A DNA stretch of 18,248 bases from CAZTVN01 sp964617145 (GTDB lineage: Bacteria > Patescibacteriota > Gracilibacteria > UBA1369 > JACRIC01), in the NCBI GenBank assembly GCA_964617145.1, contig CAZTVN010000025.1, forward strand, positions 1-18,248. Direction: 5' to 3'. The translations under genes were made by a program, and so were the position numbers. This document shows, piece by piece, positions 7,444 through 15,240 of this stretch. Under the pieces are notes generated by a model. That model made no database searches and was not told the origin of the DNA. It saw nothing but the letters and a program-made list of their open reading frames with translations. The number at the start of each line of letters is the position of its first letter. Positions within the stretch are counted from its first letter, which is position 1.

Positions 7444-10298
7444 TCAATGAGGGCTAGCAATTTCAGCTCGGTATTCCTGCAATTTCCCTGAAAGCCATAC
7501 CGTAAAACCTGAAATTTGTCTCTCACGTCGAAAGCAGAACTTTTGAAGATCATTCCAGTTATTTTCATAATCCTCATTCACAAACAATTCATCTCCATTT
7601 GAATCTCGGGTCCCAGCCGTGAAATCGATCTGACCAGGTTGGATGCTCGAAATAGCTTGACCAAGAGTTCGTAAAAGTACCAGTTTTTTCTCGCTCGTAT
7701 CGTAGAGTTCGTCCATTCTTGCTTTTGCCCTTTGAAAGTATTTTTCTCCATCTGTTGCTAAAAATTGTTGAGGTCCTAAAATGGCCGCTCGTGCCGCCAG
7801 ATAAAGCTTCTCCTCATAGGATGGAGCAAAATCGTAAAGAACTTTCCCGATGACATCAAGTCCACTTTCACTGTGTTCCGAATTTATTGCCAAGTCATCG
7901 GAACTATCACTTAAATCTCCATGTTCCGGATCAACCCAAACAGAATCTGCCGGTATTGCTAATATATCTTCTCCGATTTGTACTACTCTTTGCGGATAAG
8001 AAGATCTCATTTCAAGTCGGTTCTCGCCTATTTGAGTGACGTAAATATCTCCAGAATGAAAGTATTGAGAATTGTCACTGAATAGAAAAACAGGTCCTGG
8101 GCCTGAAAAACGGAGGCTGTGAGCATTATCATCACGATTTTTATAAGTTATAGTGGCACCATCATCTTGGCCCGCTGCGAACGTAATACCATTGCTATCA
8201 GTGACAATACCTACTACAGGATTTTGCTGCGCCTCCAAATGAAGCTGATACCCTTTGATCCATCGTTCTCTATCTCGAATATCATGTTGAATTTTGTCTG
8301 GTTGTGGCAAACTTGAAATATAGGATCGAACTATTCCAATGACTCGAGCATTTTCCGCCTTTCCCTTATTTCGATAATCATACTCTACACCTCCTTGCGG
8401 GTTCAATCCGGAAATCTCTGCCAAGGTTTTAGGAGGTCTCAACCCAGCTTCCTTAAAAAGTTCCACGACTTCAGCCACGAAAGTTATGCGACTCTGTGTG
8501 TCATTTGCCATTAGCCCATTAAAGTCGTAATCATTGGCATTGATATCTTGCAAAAGACTCTTGTTATATTCCTGTTCCTTACTTCCATCAAACAATTTCT
8601 CTTCAAATACTTTGTTTTGATCTTTCGCCAATTTTAAAGCAGTGGTAACGATTGCTAGCGCCTTGGTCCTTTCTGCTTCTGTTGACTCAGGAGCAATGGG
8701 TAAAAGGCCGATAACTTCTTGCCCTGATGGGAGTGATTCAGATCGGATTTCGTCCATATTGACAAATTTCCCGTTAAAATACATAAGCTTGTCTCGATTT
8801 TCTGTTGGGACATTTTCTTTATCACCTTCGGCGTTGATACTTTTAAGTTGAGGAAAATCGCGAAGTTGAAAGGGCTCAATAGTATCCTCATTACTCTGAG
8901 TGTCCATGCTTACAAGAGAGGAGCGTATCGATTGCGGCAAAAGTGATAGAGAAACCGTGGGATTATTATAATAGAGCCATCTCACCGCTCCATCACGAAA
9001 CTCAAAACCATTCAGCATTTCACTCATGGCAATAAGATCTCTGTTTCCGGTTATAGCGAAAAGTTTTTTCCTTAATTCAGGATCGGTAACAGCCCCTCTC
9101 AAATCAGTAAGTTTCAAAACTTTAAGCTGACCTCTCTCATCAAATTCAATCTCATTTACAGTGAGCTTTGCAATACTCTCTCTAGAATCTCCCTCCCCAA
9201 CATTTAGGCTGAGAATTTGAGCCACATCGAAAGGCAGATGGGCAATATCGAGGTCACCTATCTTAAGAGTNNNNNNNNNNCTTCACCACCTGTCCTCGCT
9301 TCTTGAACGTCTCGGCTTTCAGAGGGCATTCTTGACTCAGAACGCGGTACAATTGGAACAGCGTCAGCCCTTCTGTCATCTCCATCAGTTGCTCTCCCAG
9401 AGTCATCACCCGCACTACTGGCATCAGAAGAAGGTATATCGTGACCACTCGCCGCCCCATCATCTGCCGCCCTCCGATCACTTCCTTCCTGAGTAATCGT
9501 AAGCAGATTCCCTTCACATCCATTATCCATCATGGCAAAATATTTCCCCGTTTTTTCATCAAAACCCGCATTACGAATCTGAAAACTATCAAACATCCCA
9601 TAAGGGATTAAAACCATGCCACCTCCAGTCATAACTTCCACCTTCACATTATCAGCAACTAAATGCTTTTCCTTCAAATATTCAAGAAGAGAACCTCCCT
9701 CAGGATATTCCGTCATAATCGCATTAATCCTTTCCCGATCACTCTTTGTACTCGTCCCAATATTGAGGCTTGATGAAAGGAAAAGTTGCTTTAAAGGAGT
9801 ACAATCTTCTCCCTCAACCTTCCATTCTTCCATGATTTTGAGAACAATTTCAGTTTTTTTTTCACGAGTTACATGATCATCTACGCGAATAGCTCCAATC
9901 ACAAATTCCGTAAGAGCCGTGCGATAAAGCTGCAAACCAAAACGTTGAATATTTGGAGGATAATCGTGAAGTTCGAGAGTATTGGGTTTTCGAGGATTGG
10001 TCAAAGCCGCGATGTCACCAGAATCAGCCGAAGCCCATTCATAAGAAGCGAGATCTGTTTTTTTGCGCTCAATCTGTCCGTGATAGTCTGCAACCATTTT
10101 CTCGGCCTCAGTTTTGTCATAAACGCTTCGATCAATCCGATTTTTAAGTCGAGCAAGCATCGCATCCGCGCCACTTGTGGAAAACTCAAAACCCGTTCCA
10201 CCGATCTCAACGCTAAAAAAGAGAAGTCTCCTTTCTCGACTCGTCTCTCGAAAGTAAGAAGTATGGGAATAAGGTCGAAAACAAAGGAAAAAGTCCAT
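7444..10298 (-). CDS. Very large protein of unknown function, interrupted by an assembly gap
   Basis: I do not recognise this gene. Two open segments flank the N-run and read as one gene: the 5' part (10298 down to the gap) is open into the gap, and the 3' part is open from the gap (TLKIGDLDIAHLPFDVAQIL) to TGA at 7444-7446, so the GTG at 9225 is not a real start. The frame shifts across exactly 10 N, expected if the gap length is arbitrary. About 340 residues precede the gap and about 608 follow. The first part has a helical acidic region, a stretch from about residue 203 (EYPEGGSLLEYLKEKHLVAD), a beta part (EVMTGGGMVLIPYGMFDSFQ), then a low-complexity Asp/Ser/Arg/Ala-rich segment next to the gap. 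The second part mixes helices with a beta-rich centre (FSGPGPVFLFSDNSQYFHSG). No signal peptide, membrane helix or enzyme motif is seen, so it is probably cytoplasmic. Strong promoter upstream; divergent from the abiE pair. Confidence 0.7.
9271..9280. other. Assembly gap (10 N)
   Basis: Run of ten N inside the large unknown gene, just after a low-complexity Asp/Ser/Arg-rich coding stretch. Coding frames on both sides are open but not in register over 10 bases, so the true length is unknown and not necessarily 10. Confidence 0.98.
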
Positions 10299-10321
10299 AA
10301 AATCATGTATAAAATCTTTCT

Positions 10322-10350
10322 ATTATACCATGAATTTTACAAAAATTCAA
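10322..10350 (-). promoter_or_regulatory. Strong sigma70 promoter of the large unknown gene
   Basis: Minus strand: TTGAAT (10345-10350), exactly 17-bp spacer, perfect TATAAT (10322-10327), 23 bases before the ATG at 10298. Predicted leader is about 17 nt, without a Shine-Dalgarno sequence. Confidence 0.65.
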
Positions 10351-10397
10351 AGAAAATATCCACAATTTCGAAAATTCGACATTGAAACAATTCCTTA

Positions 10398-10426
10398 TTG
10401 ATTCCTCGCCATACTTGATATACAAT
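10398..10426 (+). promoter_or_regulatory. Promoter of the abiEi-abiEii operon with overlapping inverted repeat
   Basis: TTGATT (10398-10403), 17-bp spacer, TACAAT (10421-10426), 22 bases before the abiEi ATG at 10449. An imperfect inverted repeat overlaps the -10: CTTGATATA (10414-10422) and TATATAAG (10432-10439), whose complement CTTATATA differs by one missing base. This layout fits self-repression by the AbiEi winged-helix protein. Confidence 0.6.
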
Positions 10427-10448
10427 TAGCATATATAAGATATTAATT

Positions 10449-11078
10449 ATGAATCAAGTTAGAAAACTTCAGCAATTGAAATCTCTAAGTTATTTTGATA
10501 AAAATACTCTTGCTCAAATCATGGATATGAATGCAAATAGTCTCTCTGCTAACACAAATCGATGGCTGAAACAGGGAGTGCTCATCCAATTGAAAAAAGG
10601 AATGTATGTGACGGAGGATTATTATATTCGCCTAAGAGATCAAGACCTATATTTCGAATTTATAGCCAATAAAATTCGCGAACCTTCGTATATAAGTCTT
10701 GAATATGTGCTACAAAAATATGGTATCCTAACAGAAGCCGTGAATGCTTTCACTTCCATAACATTGAAATCACGTCGTCGCTATCAAAATATTTTTGGTA
10801 TCTTTGTCTATAGAAATATAACGGAAAAACTTTTTACCGGTTATGAAATTAAGCATTTTGGCCAATATGATATTAAGGAGGCAAGTAAAGCAAAGGCATT
10901 GTTTGATTATCTCTATTTGAAATTGTATCGTATTCCCGTTTTTACTTCAGAGCTTCTTCAATCTTTCCGTTTGAATTTAGATGAATTCACCTTGAATGAC
11001 AGGAAAGAATTTACACAGTATTGTCACTTAACAGGGATGAAAAAATTTTTTAATTTACCAATACTCTTAATGAGCTAA
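10449..11078 (+). CDS. abiEi: AbiEi-type antitoxin, transcriptional autorepressor
   Basis: 209-residue antitoxin of an AbiE-type (type IV) toxin-antitoxin system; in known systems it represses the operon and counteracts the toxin without a stable complex. The N-terminal winged helix covers about residues 1-58, with the wing LIQLKKGMYVTEDYY at 45-59. The AbiEi body follows (YISLEYVLQKYGILTEAVNA, LFTGYEI, KAKALFDYLYLKLYRIP). These blocks line up with residues 75-150 of the fusion protein encoded at 5468-7255, and the homology continues to near its C-terminus. Its ATG is 16 nt after the predicted transcription start and has no Shine-Dalgarno sequence. The toxin gene follows 11 bp downstream on the same strand. 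Confidence 0.85.
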   Translation: MNQVRKLQQLKSLSYFDKNTLAQIMDMNANSLSANTNRWLKQGVLIQLKKGMYVTEDYYIRLRDQDLYFEFIANKIREPSYISLEYVLQKYGILTEAVNAFTSITLKSRRRYQNIFGIFVYRNITEKLFTGYEIKHFGQYDIKEASKAKALFDYLYLKLYRIPVFTSELLQSFRLNLDEFTLNDRKEFTQYCHLTGMKKFFNLPILLMS

Positions 11079-11089
11079 TAACATTTTTT

Positions 11090-11926
11090 ATGATCTTAGC
11101 AGAACTAAAAAACATTGTTGAAGTAGAAAGAATCAAAAAGTCTCAAAATTCCTACATTCGGAATATTTTAAAGGAATATTTACAAATGTATGTACTTTTT
11201 TTTATTTATACCAATTTGCGTTATCAAAAAAATCTTATTTTTACTGGAGGAACATGCCTACGACATTTTTTCAATTTGCCAAGACTTTCGGAAGATCTCG
11301 ACTTTGACTATCTTCAGAAAATTGACTCTCATAGCTTTCAAAAAGATTTGGAAGCATTTTTTACTAAACGTTACCAATATCGAGAAATAACAACGGCTCT
11401 AAAACAGCAAGGCAGACAAATTATTCTTAAGTTTCCAGTATTAAAAAAACTCGAACTCGCCAAAGAAAAAGAGAGTGATATGCTGTATGTTAAAATAGAT
11501 CTTTCTTCTAATCCCTCAAAGTTTTATGAGATAGAGATAACGTCTAAAGGTTCTTTTGGTTTTAATTTTGTGGCCAGACATTATGATCTCTCGACGCTCA
11601 TGGCAGGGAAAATTCATGCTATTTTGACACGCAGATATTTAAAAGGAACGAATAATAGAGAAAGTGTCAAAGGGCGTGATTATTTTGATCTTTTATGGTT
11701 CATCAAGAAGGAGTGTAAACCAAATTTAAAGAGGCTCAATGATCTTTTAGGAAAAAATTTAGATTGGAGATCTTTACGAAACGAATTGGACCAAAAAGTA
11801 CTTGAAGTGACAACAAAATACAAAAGCGATTTTGTTTCGGATCTTTTGCCGCTGGTTTTAAATCCCGAAGTAATTCCTCTCTACGTTGATAATTACGCCG
11901 CTGAATATAAGCGGTATGTTAAATAG
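11090..11926 (+). CDS. abiEii: AbiEii-type nucleotidyltransferase toxin
   Basis: 278-residue toxin of the DUF1814/PF08843 nucleotidyltransferase family. Known members bind GTP or transfer nucleotides, some onto tRNA acceptor stems, arresting growth; several limit phage. Visible motifs: motif I GGTCLRHFF (53-61) with SEDLDFDY (67-74), giving metal ligands D69 and D71; a third acidic residue in VKIDLSS (D137); motif III MAGKIHAI (171-178, K174); motif IV KGRDYFDLLWF (194-204, D197, D200). All key residues are present, so the toxin looks intact. Second gene of the operon, 11 bp after abiEi. It converges with the secreted-protein gene; the 121 bp between their stops hold only a weak imperfect hairpin (GCTTCGT/ACGAAAGC near 11983-12009) and no clear terminator. 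Confidence 0.88.
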   Translation: MILAELKNIVEVERIKKSQNSYIRNILKEYLQMYVLFFIYTNLRYQKNLIFTGGTCLRHFFNLPRLSEDLDFDYLQKIDSHSFQKDLEAFFTKRYQYREITTALKQQGRQIILKFPVLKKLELAKEKESDMLYVKIDLSSNPSKFYEIEITSKGSFGFNFVARHYDLSTLMAGKIHAILTRRYLKGTNNRESVKGRDYFDLLWFIKKECKPNLKRLNDLLGKNLDWRSLRNELDQKVLEVTTKYKSDFVSDLLPLVLNPEVIPLYVDNYAAEYKRYVK

Positions 11927-12047
11927 GGGACACTGAAAAATTGTGTTTCGTAACAGCCTTCCTCATACATTTCTTTCCTCGTAGCTTCGTACGCAATAAC
12001 GGACGAAAGCAGCTTAAAAGCAACGTGCCGCTGACAAGGATAATGGT

Positions 12048-15000
12048 TTATGATTGGTTTAAAATAAGAACATTATTAAGTTTGGTAATTTCATCGGAAT
12101 TAAACGTAAGAACGACAGCCCCGATTTCTTGTGCAGAGGAAACCAAATGGGAAACATCAAAAGTAACGGTGATAAAAGAAGGATCTTTCCCTGTAAATCC
12201 AGACAAAGTAATATTGGTGTCGCTGATCTCAGAGCTGATATCCTCAGGGTAAGTAATTTTTACACTCACGTTTCGTGCTTCAGAAACGCCGAGGTTATGA
12301 ACTTTAACAGTCACGATACCATTTTCGTAGTGATAATCTTTTCTTCCTATCGCAGGATCAGGCAATTGGCTCAAGTCACGTGATCGAGGATTTATAACCT
12401 CTAGAGTGACAATGGAAAGTTTTTGAGCAGGAAGCATAAAATCAACTTTTTGTCCACGACTGGTATCAGCGACAGTTTGACTGAGTAAAGTTGCATCAGC
12501 TACTCCATCCCTGTTTGAATCACGAGAAATCGTTAATGTCCCTGAGCCTTCTTGAAGCCTCCAAAGCCGCATTCCAATAGTTTTAGGTTTATCATCGAAA
12601 TTGTACGCCCAGAACGACACTTTTTGAGGTGATTTTCCAAGAACCAAAGTAGCAACTTCCGCGTCAGTATCATCAAGAGAAAAATACATAGTTGGGTACG
12701 CTCCATCATAAATTCCTGATCCACCAAGCGCCCCCATTGTGAAGGAATCGGATTCTTCAAATTTCACATCGTCAGTAACACCACGCGAAACCGTCTCATC
12801 CGTCCATTCAGTAAAATAATTATTAAGCGTGTCGCGAATATGATTAAACCCATCCCATGCAAGGGAAACAGCCTTTGGAAGATCTCCTTTTTGCAAATAA
12901 ATGTTATAAGCAGTCATGCGGGTATCAGAATCTTTCGATTTGCGATTATCAAGGAAAATATCATCATCCTGAGCAGCCGATACTTCAGCCCGCCATTGCA
13001 AAAATTGGCGATCGAGTGATACGTTGTTTCCCGCAATCTGTGTGCCGTTTTGCCTCAAAGAATAAGCTTTTTCAACGATACGATTGGCATCGGTCCCAAA
13101 ATCAGAATTCTTAAAAAGGAAACTATCGGCTACTAAAGTTGCATAAAATTGACGCAGCACATATGCTCCACTCATCCAACCTCCATCATAACCTTCAGGA
13201 TCGGATTGATTTTTTTGCCAATCTCCAAAATTCCATTTGGATCGAGCAGGATCGCTGGAGAGAAGAATTTTAGAAGGAGGTATGAGAGAGGCTTTTTCTG
13301 GAACTTTAGATGAAGAGGGAGCAGTATACTTCGTTGCTTCGATCCAAGCCGTGTGATGTTTTTTCATAAATCCAGAATTCTGAAAAAATGGATGATTGGG
13401 ACCATAGTACCAAGCCAGAGAAAGCGCCGGTAAAGTTGCCTTAAAGTTTTCAATAACATCTTGAGGCTCAATAGCAACATCGGGTTCAGGAATAACCCAA
13501 GTAAAGTCGACATGACGAGCATTAAATCTCGGACTCCTCATGAGCATCATGTTGGATCCAAAATCCTGCGCCCAGTTTTCCTCAAGGTATCCATTTTGCT
13601 GAACATTATCTTGAAAATTCCATAGAGTTCGAGTCATAAGTTCGATATTTTGAGGCTCTCCATAATCGATATACGTCATTCGAGGGAAAACCAGTGTGGT
13701 CTCTTCAGAAGAATGTTCGATATCAAGCATAACGGTGTCATATCCTTGCTCAATACGACGATCGCCAGATAAAACCCAAGGAGCCGATTTTGAACCAATA
13801 TAAGGAACTTCCTGAATGGTATCAGCCATAAGTCGGAACATATCGGCGACTTGGTCATCACCGGTTAAAAGCCAATAAGCAGTAAGAGAGGCACCAAGTT
13901 CCACATCATCATTCCAGCCACCACCAGCGTTAAAAAAGTCGGAATCAGTAGGCTTAACTCTTTCCAACCAAAATTCGACCAATTCTCTATATTTTTGAAG
14001 CGCTTGATATTCGCTTAAAGCCCAATCGCTTGAGGTCATAACATCAATATCATCACTATCACAAAAGTCTCCTTGGGAGTCACCATCACTGTCAGCCTGA
14101 GAAGTATTGGCTATTTGTGGGCAGTTATCGGAAGAATCAACGACTGAATCATTATCACTATCCGGGCCTTGAGAACTTGGAGCATCTTCCTCTGAGTCTC
14201 CAGTATCTGTTGGCCCACTCCCTCCAGCAGAATCTTCGCCTTCAGGCTTATCCTCTTCGGTATTTGGATCGCAAGAATCGCCAATGCCATCATTATCAAA
14301 GTCAGATTGGTCAATATTTGATACCGATTCACAATTGTCAGAAGTATCAGGAATGCTATCTTGGTCCTGATCTTTTGAAGGAGAAATTTTGGAAACTAAA
14401 ACGAGTTGAAGAAGCGGCTGTAAAGAAGTCTCAGCCTCTTCTGAAGAGTAAAAATCAACTTGGCCATCTGAAGCCTCATTAAAAAGAATAAGCCCATTAT
14501 TGGATGCCGAATTTATCCAATCGCTTACTTTTGAAGTGACATCAAAAGTAACCGTGTTCCCTTGCTGTAAAGTATTTTTTTCAATGGTTACAATGGCTGG
14601 AGTATCATAAGGAATTTCACTCCCTTCAATTTTACCGTTATAATCTTTATCAAAATCAATCCAACGGACAGTTTGAGGATCCCATGAAAAATTGGAACGC
14701 ATGCCATACAAAGCAAAAGTGGCGCTATCATCGGATTCAACGACTGAAACCGTCAAAGAAAGTGTTGCCTTTAAAAGAGTGGTATCCTTCGAAGAAAGAG
14801 TAGGAAAATCAAAGTTCATGAGAATAGCAGAATCCTTTTTCCGACGGGCTGCCAAATATGTTCGCGAAGAATAATTATCATTTCCATCACTCCAACGATA
14901 AATATAAGTATCATCTAAAGATGTCCCGCGAATTTCAACAGGAATATATGGGATACGAGCGACTTTTTTGCGACTATACAAAAGAGTGGCAAGCCATTGA

Positions 15001-15104
15001 TCGCTTATATATTGACCTTTCGGAGTGCCAAAGAAAAACACCATACCACCAAAAAGCATAGAAAGCGCAAGAAGAGCGACATATTTTTTCATTCGTATAG
15101 ACAT
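12048..15104 (-). CDS. Large secreted protein: DNRLRE/CBM96-like, TSP type 3 repeats, helical-barrel-like domain
   Basis: Predicted extracellular or surface protein of 1018 residues. In order: signal peptide or anchor at 5-26 (MKKYVALLALSMLFGGMVFF); a DNRLRE/CBM96-like beta domain at about 55-240 (DTYIYRW, LMNFDFP, TFDVTSKVSDWI, NGLILFNE); thrombospondin type 3 calcium-binding repeats at 244-279 and 314-352 (DQDQDSIPDTSDNC, DFDNDGIGDSCD, DSDNDSVVDSSDNCPQ) separated by an acidic Gly/Ser linker; a large mostly helical region at about 355-860 containing GGGWNDDVELGASLTAYWLL, reminiscent of six-hairpin glycosidases or polysaccharide lyases; a beta-rich CARDB-like C-terminus. No LPxTG-type anchor is seen. 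Polysaccharide binding and cleavage is plausible but unproven. The frame extends upstream to 15221, but the promoter lies inside that extension, so starts at 15104 or 15092 are preferred; neither has a Shine-Dalgarno sequence. Confidence 0.75.
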   Translation of the reverse strand: MSIRMKKYVALLALSMLFGGMVFFFGTPKGQYISDQWLATLLYSRKKVARIPYIPVEIRGTSLDDTYIYRWSDGNDNYSSRTYLAARRKKDSAILMNFDFPTLSSKDTTLLKATLSLTVSVVESDDSATFALYGMRSNFSWDPQTVRWIDFDKDYNGKIEGSEIPYDTPAIVTIEKNTLQQGNTVTFDVTSKVSDWINSASNNGLILFNEASDGQVDFYSSEEAETSLQPLLQLVLVSKISPSKDQDQDSIPDTSDNCESVSNIDQSDFDNDGIGDSCDPNTEEDKPEGEDSAGGSGPTDTGDSEEDAPSSQGPDSDNDSVVDSSDNCPQIANTSQADSDGDSQGDFCDSDDIDVMTSSDWALSEYQALQKYRELVEFWLERVKPTDSDFFNAGGGWNDDVELGASLTAYWLLTGDDQVADMFRLMADTIQEVPYIGSKSAPWVLSGDRRIEQGYDTVMLDIEHSSEETTLVFPRMTYIDYGEPQNIELMTRTLWNFQDNVQQNGYLEENWAQDFGSNMMLMRSPRFNARHVDFTWVIPEPDVAIEPQDVIENFKATLPALSLAWYYGPNHPFFQNSGFMKKHHTAWIEATKYTAPSSSKVPEKASLIPPSKILLSSDPARSKWNFGDWQKNQSDPEGYDGGWMSGAYVLRQFYATLVADSFLFKNSDFGTDANRIVEKAYSLRQNGTQIAGNNVSLDRQFLQWRAEVSAAQDDDIFLDNRKSKDSDTRMTAYNIYLQKGDLPKAVSLAWDGFNHIRDTLNNYFTEWTDETVSRGVTDDVKFEESDSFTMGALGGSGIYDGAYPTMYFSLDDTDAEVATLVLGKSPQKVSFWAYNFDDKPKTIGMRLWRLQEGSGTLTISRDSNRDGVADATLLSQTVADTSRGQKVDFMLPAQKLSIVTLEVINPRSRDLSQLPDPAIGRKDYHYENGIVTVKVHNLGVSEARNVSVKITYPEDISSEISDTNITLSGFTGKDPSFITVTFDVSHLVSSAQEIGAVVLTFNSDEITKLNNVLILNQS

Positions 15105-15131
15105 GAAATTATATAAAAAATGAATCCTAAA

Positions 15132-15160
15132 ATTATAGCAAATTTGTAAAAATATATCAA
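15132..15160 (-). promoter_or_regulatory. Near-consensus promoter of the secreted-protein gene
   Basis: Minus strand: TTGATA (15155-15160), exactly 17-bp spacer, perfect TATAAT (15132-15137). It ends 27 bases before the ATG at 15104, and this decides the start: the in-frame codons further upstream (to 15221) cannot be on this transcript. Confidence 0.7.
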
Positions 15161-15200
15161 AATAAGACTTTAAAAAGATCATAAAATATGTTAATATAAA

Positions 15201-15229
15201 TTGATCAGAATGCCCCCTCATAGTACTTA
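15201..15229 (+). promoter_or_regulatory. Possible weak promoter of the PilB-family gene
   Basis: TTGATC (15201-15206), 17-bp spacer, TACTTA (15224-15229), with the ATG at 15241. The -10 is poor, and the transcript would start almost at the ATG. Divergent from the secreted-protein promoter about 40 bp away. Confidence 0.3.
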
Positions 15230-15240
15230 TATTCTACTCG

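Noticed and set aside
10177..10201. tRNA-like signal: the minus-strand peptide GGTGFEF resembles antisense translation of a tRNA T-arm, with a GTGGAA/TTCCAC stem
   Set aside because: The loop lacks the GTTCRA sequence, and no acceptor stem, D-arm or anticodon arm can be folded around it. It reads as ordinary coding sequence.
11927..12047. Possible gene remnant or mobile-element end between abiEii and the secreted protein (GCTTCGT/ACGAAAGC hairpin)
   Set aside because: No translation matches a family I recognise, and there is no target duplication or terminal repeat. The hairpin is imperfect and has no T-tract.
15105..15221. N-terminal extension of the secreted protein up to 15221
   Set aside because: It contains the near-perfect TTGATA-17-TATAAT promoter and would place the signal peptide 43 residues inside the protein.
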